NCBI GenBank assembly: GCA_016987375.1
Contig: PJRA01000509.1
Location: forward strand, 1,685,629-1,749,628
DNA: 64,000 nt
DNA from: Brachionus koreanus
Taxonomy: Eukaryota > Rotifera > Eurotatoria > Ploima > Brachionidae
Direction of reading: 5' to 3'
Part shown: piece by piece, positions 1 through 14,100 of the stretch
Layout: the number at the start of each line of letters is the position of its first letter
How positions within the stretch are numbered: the first letter of the stretch is position 1
Program-made: the position numbers and the translations under genes
The notes under the pieces: generated by a model
Database searches by the model: none
Told to the model about the DNA's origin: nothing
What the model saw: only the letters and a program-made list of their open reading frames with translations

Positions 1-3000
1 ATCGAAACAAAACCGAGCACATCCTGAACATAAGAGCCATTTATTCAAAATAAATGTGGGGCTTATTCAAAGAATTTTTGCTCAAGTGCTTGGTCTATCA
101 AGGAAGTTGATTGAAAGAAAAAATAATTCCCTATTAACTATTTAATTGATAGGTATTCAAAGAATACTTAGAATCGATCGATGCTAAAAAGCTGATTAAA
201 AGCTTTCAAAAATAGTCAGACAATCATCTGCATGAGCTTTTAAATAGCTGTTTAGTTTAAGCATGTGAGCTTAGGCAGGATTAATATTTAAATTAAGGCG
301 CTAATCGAGATCACTCGCGAACATACGTGATTTGCTTGAAAATTTCAAATTTTTGCCAAATTAAGTCCTAATTTAAAAGAAAAAAAAATATTCTAAATTC
401 GATATGTTTTTTATTTGATCTAAGCAAATGAGCTCAGCAGACAGTAAAGCAATTGAATAGAATTTAGGGCGACAGTTGATGTTAAATTTAATGAGTATAA
501 TTTTCTAGATTTTAATTAAAACGATAGGGCTTAGTAACCATTGAGTTTTAATTTACTCAAGTGGTTCCAATAAGCAAGTGTCTCATGTTTGATTAAGCTT
601 TATTTAATTTAGAGCCACATGCAGATCTTTTCTTCTGAGGCCGATGTCCGCCACTTGCTACTGAAAGAAACTTATGAGCTTTTCAGTTTAGTGATCGATT
701 CATGCTGTTCACTAATGTCATGAGAATAAGATGATAATATAAGAAATTATCAGCCAAGGCCTTTGGCTAAAAGATCTGCTAATGTTCATGAGCTGTCGAT
801 TATTCGGACATAGAACAGATTCAAAACCCGAAACGAAACTCGGTCAGCTGAAAATCGATAATTTATCGGTCCGAATAATAAATATTTCCGAATTAGTCTA
901 GCTTGATTAAGTTCTAAATTGAACGGGCAAATAAAGATAGTCCGAATTTGATAGAGACATTCAAAATTTTCAATAGAGACTAGCCACCTACTACTAGATA
1001 CTTAAACAAACAGCTTGGTTGAATGAGTTTCAATTAAGTCTAAAATTAATTGTTCAGTTCACTTGCATTCATAGACATGCTTGCTAAAGAGATAAAGTGA
1101 AATTATAAATCTTAGCAAATAGTTTATTTTATTTTTTTTTATTTAAAAAAGGAAATCAATCGGAATATTGTTTAATTTTGATTTTAAATTTGTTCAAACT
1201 AAATACTGGTATCGATTAGAATCTCAAATATTAAATGACCGAATCAACATTTATATTTGTCAATCAAGGCTTTAATTTAATGCTTGTCCAAGCTTTTTGT
1301 TTTGTTTACCAATAGTGATTGACACTTATCGATACTTGCTCTAAGATTAATTATTTAACACGGCTAAAAAATTCTATTAAACCTTTTTATCAATAATTTT
1401 AAGCTTCGATTTCACTTTGACTAGGATTTTTCTCTAAATTTGATTGACATTTATCTGTTACAGTGTGAGCTTTGCCTTCTTTCACTTTACTAAACATATC
1501 TCAATTTGTAACACTAAAGCTTATATGGCCTAGAAATATTAGAAATAATTTGTCAAATCATTCGAGCTTTTCCAAATTTCTTAACGATTTTAGTAGCATT
1601 TTAAAAGCTTGCTAAAAAAAAACATTAAATTTAACCTAAGTCTTGTAGACTATGATTAATTTTGTAATTAAATTCAAATTGGCTATCACGTGATTTTAGA
1701 GATACACTCAGATCAAAACTTTATTTGAAAAATTTAAAAGGAAACTTTTTTAAATTAATTTTTTATTTAATTAAAGTGAAAATAAAATTCAAAAAAATTT
1801 GTCACCCAAGACTTAAAACTGAACAAATATAGCTTTTCTAATTGTTGCTCTTTTTTTTTTAAGTGCAATAAAATATTTATCCTAATATGGTTATAATTGA
1901 AGCCATTTTTTCATAGATCATAGCTTGTAAACTAAGCAATGCGTTAAATTAATGCTTGTTTAGTTATAGGGCTAATTTGACGATTACAAGTCACTCAAGT
2001 GTTCGTATACAAATAAATGACAGTTTATAGTTATCTATTGTGCGATTTATCAAATAATTATAAGCTTATTTGATAAATAAATCTTTTTGAATGCGACTTT
2101 AAATAGCTTTGAGTGTTTGAAGTTTCTTAACTCAAGATTACTTGAGAGAAAAACCTGGCCTTATTAAGTACACAAGGTATAGCATCTAAATAATTGGAAT
2201 TTTTTTTATATTTTATTTTGATTTTATTTTAAAATAAATATTATGCAATATAATTTAATATATTTAATTGTTTATCTTATGATTGAAATGATGTTACGCT
2301 GATTCGATAAGCATTTTAAAATAAAATAAAAACATGACTTGAAAAATAATTCTTTTGGATACTCGAATTTAAGACAGTGTTTTTTTATTTTGATTTATTG
2401 GTGTTTTATCTATTTAGATCTTATTTACAAATGATAAAATTTTGGCCCTAACGAACTAGGATACGCCAAGCAAATGCATTAATGATAAAATTGAACAGTT
2501 ACGTGCAAAATCAATATTCGACTGTCGTTGTGGTATTTCTCAAAGCATTCTAGCCAAAACAAAAATGCTAGCTAAACTCGGGTAAACAGTTTTTTTTTCT
2601 TATTTTTGGATTTATTATTTCAATATTCGAAATTGATTTACTACTGCACCAGTGTTTTGGTTATCGATTAATTTATCATTTTTGAACCTATTTTATTTCA
2701 ATTTAGTAAGCTGACTGATTAATTGCTATTTAGAAAACCTTATTTTTAAATACGAAAAAGTTGAATGAAAACCTTGATATTAATTTTACCATAGCTTGGG
2801 CTAAAATAAATTACTTCTGCTAAACGTCCTATAATTATAGGAAATTTCTAAAGCTCTTTTTTTTTGTTAATAACTTGATTTTTCTCTTCAAAAAATCGAT
2901 GTTTTATTCAAGAGCAAAAATCTAATTTCGAGCTTATGTTGAAAATTTTGATTGCTACCATTAGAAGCAGTTAATCAAAAATTTAATAGCTATTGAATAA

Positions 3001-5161
3001 TTTTCAAATTGCCTTTTTTTTAAACTTTTCATTCACTACTTCAATAAATTAATCTGTAATCGACAGTTCTTTAGAGTCGGAGTTCTCTTTAATAGATAGA
3101 TAGTATTTTATTTAAAATCAAAATAAAATTTATAAATTAGTCATTTTTTTTAACAAATTAATAATTAAATTTTTTTTTCTATTTTTACAATTTTAAAATA
3201 ATTGAACTAAAAAATTCAAATAAATCTAGCCATATTCTCAAGAGAAGCCAATCCGACTACGAACAATTTGTTTAATTAGATTTTCCGATTTAGGAACAAT
3301 TTGAAGGCAAGGATATTTTAGGTACATTTTAATGAGATATGTTTGTTCGTAAAATTGCTTCATTCTATAAACTAATTAGATTCAATAAATTTGATTGAAA
3401 ATTTTTGTTGCAAAAATTTGCTCTATGATAAATATCTTGTGTATGATTTAGATAGATCAATGCAATTACATTTTTCTTAATTTAAAGATAGAACTATATA
3501 TCATTTTCAGTATATCATTTCCGAATTTTATCTCGAACTCTTAATGACATAAACTTGAAACCTTCTGCAAGAACTGGTGCCCCGGTCATACAATATTAGC
3601 TATTGATTTTCTTGTTCGTATAAACTTTCAAAAATGATAAATGATTACGGCCAGGAAAGCCATAAATTGTAAATATTTATTATCTATACGTGATTTCCTT
3701 TGATTATAGAATTAAGCTGTCTTTGCATCGAGAGGTACAATTTGTAGCATTGAATAAAGCTCGAAAAGGTTTGGCTAGCAAAAGCACTATTCCATGCTGG
3801 ATTTTCTTTTCAGACACATTTAGACTTGTTTTCTTTAAATCGACTTGTTCCATTATTTGTCTATAGAATTAATTAAAGAGTCTTAAAACAACAAAAACAA
3901 CTTAAATTCATGCAAATCTCAATAGTACTAATAATGTCTCTCTCTATTTGGAGCTATCTATTCAAATAATATCAATATGGTTTGTTTATTATCAGTGTAA
4001 ATCGAAATTCCAGTCGAATTGTTGTTCTCTCTCTTTGAATTCATCTAATTTAAATCAATAATTAGGCGAATAAATTTTATTATTTTCGAAGCCAAATAGT
4101 GGAACAAAATTAGCATTTAGTCATATAGAAACAAAGCTAATTTAATATGATAAAAAACCAGCGCTTGAAAGATAATTGATAGGTAATATTGACAAAGACA
4201 CTTTACCATCTTTAATCATATTTCATGTCTATTGCTTTAACCATGTCTTTATTTCATATCAAAGCGTCTAAATAAATGCCAATTAAAAACGTCTTGGCAA
4301 TTTTGTTTTTTTTGTCTAAATTGATTCTCTTGTTCAAAAATGGTTTAATTTTTTGTTTTTTTTTTTATTTGATAAAAAAAAATTAAATACAAATAAAATG
4401 CCTGAGTTTATTAAATAGTTTTATTTTGTAAACAAAAAGTATAAATTGTCTTTAAATGATCTACAGAACAATTATTTTAGCTAAGATAAAAAATAAAAAT
4501 AAAAAACTACTCTTAAGGGCTTTTAAATACAATTATGAGCAATAACTAAATGCGGTAAAACAAACCAGAGGTGTTGGCTTAAGAGCAACGTCAGTTAAAT
4601 ACATGGCCAGGGGTCAATTTCAAATATTTAAATAGATGATCTAATGAACCTATTAGAAAGGGAATGGAAAATTGTTCAATTTTCAAATTTTTAGCGGATG
4701 AGTCGTCTGAGCCTAATCCTCGAGAAATTAAAATTAATTTTATTTAAAGTTTTCTTTTTAGCGAATAATCACGATTTTAGCTTTAAATTTAATTAATTTG
4801 ATCAGTTTGCAAGAGAGTAAATGCAAAAACTAGTTTTGACACTGTTGGCTATTGAAAATTTTACTCTGAGCCAGACTTGTTTTACAGGGACACGCAAACA
4901 AATTGAAAAATGTAAAGATTTATCAATCGACTAAATAAATTATTCGTTTTGAAAGATAACCAAATGTTTATTGAATATTAATAAAAAAAAAAGAGATAAA
5001 AAACTTTCTATTTAAAGGGGGTGAAAAATTTGATTCATTGGAATTTGACTCGAAATCCAAGTCAAATATTTGATCTAATTGTATAAGAGCTTAATACCAA
5101 TTTAATCCATTTTTTTTCTATCTTAAAATCAATTGAAGTTTTATTTTATTTTTTTATTTAG
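1..5161. other. AT-rich non-coding stretch, probably an intron of the NAV gene
   Basis: No protein-coding exon can be supported here. The next exon (5162) opens in the middle of a codon behind a TTTATTTAG acceptor, so an upstream exon must exist; it is either left of the window or unrecognised in this stretch. The most exon-like island is 620-712, which is less AT-rich and carries a 34-codon open frame, but it has no recognisable similarity or convincing splice sites. A 10-bp inverted repeat lies at 799-808 and 870-879. Otherwise it is homopolymer-rich AT sequence. Confidence 0.5.
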
Positions 5162-8100
5162 AATAACGAGTCCATTCAACAAACGCAAAATTAAGGAAAT
5201 AAACAGTGCTAAGCAAATGCTGCATCAGCAGCATCAACCGTCGCATTTAAGCCAAATCGGCTCTGTGCCATCTCAACATGCATCAAGTATTCCTACGCCG
5301 AAAAAAATTCAGTCAAACCTTCCCGTATTTCACTCGAATGTACATCGAAATTCCAATCTAATTTCTTCAACTGACTCAAATAGTTTTGGTAAGCTAAATA
5401 CTCTCTATTGATTGCTAATTGAATTCAAGTCCGCATTATTTGCATATTAAAAAATAATTCTATCATCAATCAATAATTTTTGACTCGAAATTAATTTCTA
5501 TTGTAATTTTTGTAGGACTTAATAACAGTAGTAAAAAAAGCTATAATTCAAGCAGATCGGTGTCTCCAAATAGCACTGCCGAATCGACTACGTCGACATC
5601 TCATTTAAGCAAACCAACAACATCCAAACTGCCTCAGTTTCAAATGAGCTCAAACAGCACTAACAGCATGGGTAAAGATAACAAGAAGAGTGGCTTGACC
5701 AAGCTAAGCAAAACATCGATACCGCAAGCTCCTAGTAGTTCCAATGCATCAAAACTTCAAAATCAAAAAATTCAACCAAGTTCTTCCAATTATTCAAATA
5801 CTTCAGTAATCAAACAAAATTCTGAAAAATCCAAGTAAACTTTGAAGTTTTGATTCTATCTCTTTGATAAAAAATGGGATGATTCTTTAGGTTAATGGAG
5901 AAACTTTATTATCTATTTAGTTATTTAAGATTAATTAATTATCAATGGTAAAATTAGGATCTGATTTTTAAAATTAAGTGTAATTGATGAGGTTAAGCAG
6001 AAGAAAATGAGCTTTTTATATTGATTATTTAAATTGTTATTTTCTAAAAATTAGATTGATCTAAGAAAATTTTTTAGAAAAAATAAAAAAATATTACATA
6101 ATTCTTAAAAATCAAACTCTAAATTTAATCTAAAATTTGGTTTATTTTTAACAATTAAAAAATAATTTGACTCTTAAATTAGAAGACTTTTGAGGATTAG
6201 TAAAAATAAGTAAGCATCTTGGATAATATTAATTGCACAAAAAACAAAATTATTCTTAACTACTTAGAAATAATGAATTTTATATAACTTCAAGTTTTTT
6301 TTTCTTGAATAAAAATTCAACAAGTTAACTTTTACTATGAAGATTAAAATAATATTTAGAAAATTAATGCCAACAAAATAAAAAATAAATGGGAATTTTT
6401 GGAATGTAATTTTAGATTTGGACAGAAAATAACACAAAATTAAGCTTTATATGAAACAAAGAATATGAATTTTTATGATAAAAAGAGAATAGAAAATTGA
6501 ATTTAATAAACATTTATGAACATATTTTATTAGATTTTTAAAAAAATCTAATTACTAAAAGTGTTAATTTCTATTTAATTAAAATATCTGAACAAAAATT
6601 AAAAACAAAAATAGCTCTGGGCTGACAATCAAATTTGTCTTAATAATTTATTCACGTGAGAGAAAAATAATTCAAATTTAAAGAAAAGAAAAATTCTCAA
6701 TGCTTCATCAAAATTTTTTAAATTATTTTTTTTTCTAAATTGCTTTAGGTTAAATAATTTTTTTTTTATTTGAAAATATCTAAAATTAACAATTCATCTA
6801 CGGCCTTTTCCTTTTAATTTTATCCATTGAAAAAAATAAATAAAAAATAGAATTATATAAACTTGGAATATTTTTTTGTTGTTGAGAAAATTTAAAAAAA
6901 TTGAAATCATCAACAATATTTATTTTCATTTAGTACTAAAATTTTAGTTTTATTAGAAAAGTGTTAAAAAAATATTTCAAGTTCCGGCAGAGGTTGTCTG
7001 CAAGTATTTCGCTTAAACTTTAAAAATTTAGATAGTGTTGAGAACCGTCAACCACTGCCATTAGACAGCGAAAACTTGGTGTAAGCCGTTTTGATTGTCC
7101 TGTATAAAAATAAAACAAAAAAAATTCTATCCCTCGCGGTCACTAAGACGGCTAACACCATCTTTTGGCGGTCTAGTGGCCGCCACTGACGGTACCCAAC
7201 ACTACTTTTAGTCATCTAAGTTATCACTTGAAGTGAATTTTCTTATCGATTAAAATTACATTCCTGAAATCAACTGTTTTTCAAATAATTTGATAAAAAA
7301 ATTGATAAAAAATTCCCACACTTTCTTATCAGTAGTTCGAAATAATTAATTAAATATCTCATTTAAATTGTCAAGACAATGCTCAAGGGCTTAGACTAAT
7401 AGTGACCAAATTTTGATAGTATTTGATTCATTTTAAAAAAATAATCAAGGCTAAATCTTATTTTTAAACAAAACTAAGACCTCATGTAGCCGAAACTAAT
7501 ATACAGGCAATTGACAACCTCAAGACATTATATTCAATTTTTTGTTTAGCTTAAAATAATTTTAATTAATACAAAACAAAACTAAGAGTAACATGTTAAG
7601 TCTTTTGTTCGAATAAAATTCGAATCAATAGCACGAAATTTGAACATACTATTCTACTAGGAATTAAAAAAATTCCATTAAATTAACTTAATTAAAACTA
7701 ATTCTAATTAATTTAAACCATATTTTAATTTTCTAAAAAATAAATAGCACTTAAAAATACTTAAGAATACAAAACTCAAACATTTTAAATCAATTTTATA
7801 TTTCATTATTGTTTGTTCAGGTTTGTTTACAAAGCTGTTTCAGATTTTCCGCAATAAGTCCATCAGCACTTAATTAAAACTTTATCTGTAAATCTATCAC
7901 TTTTTACGGTTCGAATGTTCAGCCCCAAATCACTAGTTCCGGTTTGAAAATATCATTCTAAAATATCATAGGAATTAAAAGTCTATTTAGTTCAAATAAA
8001 CTAGATATTAATCACGAAATACAAAAAATACACGCTCTTTAATAGCTTGTGTGCCTACACATCAACACGGCACACATGGACTCCCATTAAAAAAAACTTA

Positions 8101-11100
8101 ACCCTGTTAACATTGAAGTGATCAAATAAAAAGCCTAAAATGTCAAATATATAGATAATATTCACATCCTATTTTTTAAAGCATTTCTTAAAGCTCTAAT
8201 TTTTTATCTGATTTCTTATCTAGTTTTGTTTTTGTTTTTTTTTTAAAGAAAAATAGATTCAGTACAAAATCAAAATTTAAAATCACAATCTCAATTACAA
8301 ATGCCTGTACTAGCTAGCAGCCTGCCTGTTCAAGCAAATTCAAGTAGATTAACTCAAACCCAGTCCAAAAAACCAGCATCTACATTTGGTTTGTCAAAAT
8401 TGACCAAAACATCTATTAAAAACATGGAATCCGATGAACACAAAAGTTCTAAAACTTCGGCCACCAGTTCAGGCATAAAGCCACAACTAAAGTCGCCTTC
8501 AATTCAATTTAACTCGAACTCTCCACTTAAAATTCCCGTTGTATCGCGAATAGCAAGCAATAATTCGGCAAAAAATTCTCCATCAATTCAAATTAAAAAA
8601 ACAAATATTCCATCTAAATTTAAAATGAACTCGGCAACTAGTAAAAATTCGCCATCTACTTCAGATTCGACCATAAGTGCTCCAACTTTGACCGATAAAA
8701 GCGAGGAAAAAAAACATTTAGATAAAAAAGAAAGTGATCTTGATGAAGAAATGCTTGGTTCAATGAATGACATTAATGAAGATAATGTAAATGAAGAAGA
8801 GTTTCAAAAATTTCTTAGCTCAAATTTGGACGATGAAAATATTGAGAAGTAGGTGTTAAATTCAGTTATAGATGAATGAATTTTTTTTTTTCATTTCTAG
8901 GCCATAAACTAGTTCATTTAAAAATATTTTTATACCGCTTTATTATTTTTTTCAATGTAAACTTTAGAAATGAAAATTTTTTAACCTGATGACCAAAATT
9001 CGTAAAGGTTAATATTTATAAATGTTAAATTTTCGTTTTGTTAAATTTTAGTACGTGTTTATTCAAGGAAAATATTTAAAAAAAAAAAAAAGCAAAAACA
9101 GTGGACAATTATTAATTTTTTTTCCTTTCTTTCAGTTATGCAACTTATGACAAGTTAAATAAAATATTTTATTAATTAAAATTCTAAGTTCATCCGCTTT
9201 TTGATAGTATTTTTTTTCACGATGACTTAGAAAGCTTGTTTTGGCTATTTGTGTTTGAACGAGCTTCTTTCACTTTTACTTGTTTTTTTTTATTTTCTCA
9301 AGAAGCCTAGACAATTCGAAAAATAATTTTTTATTTTAGAAAATTGTGAGTTTTTTTTTTCTTTAATTTATTTTAACTTAGGTTTAATCGAAAAAAAATT
9401 TTATTTCCTCAGAGTCTGTTTCATTTGAGCTATTACACGGACAGTGAGGAAATCTAATTAATTATCATGAATAGATTATAAATATGGTTCTAACTGAGCC
9501 ATCGAAAAGCTCAAACAGATTCAATAGAGTTTAATTTGTCAGTGAATAAATCCGCTCAGGGAGCATTGATTTAATCCACGCTTGAACAAGCGTTGAAAAA
9601 AAATCTCTTAAAATTCTGCAAATCTTAGGATTTATCTTCAAGCAGGAAGCCAAGAGTATTAGAAATTTTAAATTTTCAATCAATGGTGACAGATTGAACA
9701 AGCTAACAAAAAATAGTGTTTTATTTATTTATTAAAAAATCTATATTGATCGATTGATTGATTTTCAACCTATTGATGAAAATAAATAAACTCATATTGG
9801 TCTTTACATGATTTATGGCTTTAACCCTATGACATTTTTCATTAAACTAAAATTAATAAGTTTTATATATACAAAAAAAAAACATATGCTGATTAGATTA
9901 GGAGCCCGTGAATTTAAATGAGCTTAGAAAAAAACTGATATTTAACCATCAGTGGCCGAAAACATATTTTTTTAATTATTTATTATTGTTTTTTATTTTA
10001 GCTGTAAAACCGAGACTAGCAATAAAAATGAAAACTTATCACTAACAAGTGAGCTACCGTCGCCGCCGCCACCGTCCGAATTGGAGACTAAATCGCCATC
10101 TGTGACTAATTCTATCAATCATACAAACATGCCTGTCAACTCAAACAACTTGAATTCGTTCGGCAGATCGAACACACTTGATCGTAAATTAAAACCACTC
10201 AATCAAGACGCGTCTGTAACAAAATTCAAAAATAGTAGTTTTAAACAAAATGCTGATGATTATAGAGAGCAACGAAATAGTTTAAACATTCAATTGAAAT
10301 CACCAAGTTCAAGTTCGTACAGATCTAGTTTTCAAAACCATTCATCAAAGCGACCTTTGAGTCAAGAGCCAATCATGGAAATTACTGCCGAGATACCTAT
10401 TGATACTTGTGAGATATATAGTTCTAATCTAAGTGCTGAATCAAGCTTTAATCAAGCAGGAACAATGCCAAAAATTCAACAGCTTTCATACGAACTCGAA
10501 AATGCTAAAAATCGAATCATCTCTCTCACAAATCAGTTGAATTCCAATGTATGTATTGTTTTTTTAATGCCTAATGAATTAAGACTTTTATTGTGTTTAT
10601 AATTCATGTTTTTTTGAGAGTTTTTTTTATTTAATTAAGTAAGCATGAATGATTTTTTAAGTTTATTAGAAAAAAATGTTTGCTCTCAAGATCATTCTTC
10701 AAAATATTTCCTAAAGTCTTTAAATATGTTATAAATGATCTTTAACAGATTTAAAAATAAATTACAAATAATTTTCAAAAAAAAATAGCTTCACAAAATT
10801 CTCATAAAATTTTTGAATCAAAAAATTAAAAAAGAGACTGACTTGTTCAAATTTTATGAGATCAAAAATATTTTATTTTCTAAACTAATTTTTAAATTTC
10901 ATATTTTTATTTTTTTTTTAAATATTTTATTCAATATTTCAGAAAATATAAATTTACATTTTGATAATTAAAAAATTTGGAAAAGATTTTTAAAAATTTT
11001 CTAAAAAATCGAATAAAACTTTTGGAAAATATAATATAATAAAAATAAAACTAATATTTTATGGGAATTTTAGATTATATTGATACAATATTTAACAAAA

Positions 11101-14100
11101 AAAAATAAAACGATAATTTATTGATTATACAAATTTTATTTATTTATTTTAAAAAATAATTTAAACAGATCCTTGGCTGTTTAAAATAAATACTTAGCAT
11201 TTTCTTTCAATAATATGATATGAATTTTTATTGTGAAGTTTATAAAATAAAAAATTTTAAAATTTAAATATAATACAAGAAAAGATAAATAAAGATTATT
11301 CTTTTTGTGGCTAGTATTTTGCACAGTATTACATAGCATAGACATCTATATCGATTGGAGTTGATAATGTTCTCACAAGAAAGCTATAACAATGTTATCA
11401 TTTTCGAAATTTTTAATTTTTTCTTTTAATTATTTGTATCATATAACAAAAAAAATATGGATTTTAAAACGTGACTTAAAAAAAATTAGTTACAAATATT
11501 TTAGAGTATCTCAAAATTATTTTCGAAAATAATTGGTTTTGTGAAATTTGGTATAAAATAGAAAAATAGAAGAATAATTAATCCTAAGAAAACTTTTTTT
11601 CTGAAGGCTTTTAATTAATTCTTTAAGTGCAACATACTTATTTGCACCAAGAGTCAAAGCCTGTATCTGCAAAATGCACTTAAGCCAAATTTTTCCAAAT
11701 TTAAATTATGCTATATTTGCAGGGTTTTACCAGATTGTTGTTGAAGAAAACCATCTAGCATTTACAGATCTTGCTTTTGAATTTAAATACAAGAGTTATA
11801 AGAATTTTTAACATTCTATTTTATTCTATTGTACTAAATTTCACAAACCAAGTAATTATCTTCATAAAATAATCACTAATTAACATATTTATATAACTGA
11901 AATTTTGCTTATAAAAGTTTCTCTTGGCAAAATAGAAAAATTTAAATTAAAATTTATAAAAATTGGATATTTTTAATTAATTCTCTAAAAAAACCGAAAA
12001 GACTAGAACAATTGAATTAGAATGATTGAGGGATTTATTCATTTTTGATAAATTGCAATCTGCTTTGAATAAAAAAAATTTTAACAAAAAGAAAATATTA
12101 GATAAATTCAATCTTAACTAATAATAATTTTTTAATAAAAATAAAAAAAAAAAGGTGCATTTTAGATTAAATATTTTGATCAATTCTCGATTGCAGAATA
12201 TTTTATTAGATAAATAAAATCAGTGTTAAAATATATAGAATTTAGCACATAGTTCAACAGAACTAGTCAAATTAGAATTTGTATTTCTGGAAAATGATCT
12301 GATTAATTTCGAATTAATTTTGCTTGAATAAAACTTCAAATCAATAAATAAATAAAATCGAGCAAACAAGATTAAATAAAATTATTTACAGTTAAGAATT
12401 TTTTTTTTACCCGAATAAAAAATTTCAGCTCAAGATTCATATTTTATTCATTTTAGGCCCAGCTTGTTTACACACTAGAACAAACAATATCGGCAATGTC
12501 AACAAAGCTTCAAAACGAGAACAAAAACTGCCAAAAAAAAGACGCCATCATAGGCGAATTGAAATCATACATAGACCATTTGCAGATGAAATATCCGAAA
12601 ATTTTCGAGGGCGAAAAAAATCCTTCGCTATCTCCGTTCAATTTGAATAGACATAACAGCAACGAGAGCTTGAACAGCTTGAATTCAATGATAAGTCACC
12701 GGAGCTATCAGTCGTCAGTAGTCACTACCAACACAGAGCCGTGCAATGATAATTTTAGCAAAAAAAAGAAAAGCTGGCTGAGAAGCTCGTTCAGTCGAGC
12801 ATTTCGCAAAAATTCATCCAGATATAAAATTGAAAATGCCGAAAACAAAAGCATTGATGGTAAAAGCTATTTGTCCGATGTGGAAGAAAAAGAAATGATG
12901 GATAAAATAGTTTACGGTGAATTTTCTTTGCCAAACTCGCCCATGCATCATCAAATTTTGAGCTCAAGACGAAACGAGATAAAATCAAATGAAGAAAGTG
13001 AAGAATTTCAGCGTCTTTTGCGTGACAAAGAAATAAAGCTCACGGACATTCGTTTGGAAGCATTGGCCACTGCTCACCAATTAGACCAGACCAAAGAAGA
13101 AAATCTAAAAATGAAAATTGAAATCGAACAATTAAAAAGTGAAAATTTAAGAATGCATCAACTGTTAGGCCAACAAACACATATTTTGCATCATACTCCA
13201 ACTTCTGTTTCTTCGCCATCACCATCGTCATCAGTGATCTCATCTTCTTCTAACAATAGTAAAATGAATCTTTCACTAAGCAATAGTTCACAGAATGTAG
13301 AAAATTTGATCCTCAATCACACATCCACTTCATCAGCTTCTTCGCTATCGCTTCTCAAAAGTCCAATTTCAAATACTTACAATTCTGTTGATTCGAGTGT
13401 GAGCGATGGAAAAAAAGTTTTAATCTCAATTTATATCGGTAATTTAGACAATCCTTTAGATGACCGAGAGCAAGAACAATTTAATGGGCAAATTTTAATT
13501 GGAAGTATAAATTTGACTACAAAAACTAAATGGGACGCTCTAGATACAATTATAAAAAAATTGTTCAATGACTATCTTAACAAACTAGAGGCTAATTCAA
13601 TTGAATCTGGTGGACTTGGTCTAGGATTGGATTCTATTGAATTTTATATAGTGGGAGATATGGTTCGAAAGCCTTTTGAAAATGAGCAAAAAGTTCCTGA
13701 TTTGCTACCTTATGGCTATTTAGTTGGAAATTTTACCAATATTGTGATCAAGTTAAAAGACGCATCTAGTAATCGTATAGATTCATTGTGCTATGATACC
13801 TTAGTGCCTAAAAATGTTATGCTTAGATACATATCTATTGTTTTAGAGTTTAAAAATTTGCTACTATGTGGTCCAAGTGGTACTTGTAAAACATATATAG
13901 CTAGAAAAATTGCTGAATATTTGATAAAAAAAGAACAAATAAAAAGCATAGATGATACAATTGTTTATTTGAATGTTGAAAATAAAACAATCAAAGATTT
14001 GAAAATGTATTTGAGCAATTTGGAGCATACAAGTGAGCCTTTGGTGTTGATATTGGATAATCTTCAATTTATAACAAATATACATGAGGCTTTTAGTGAT

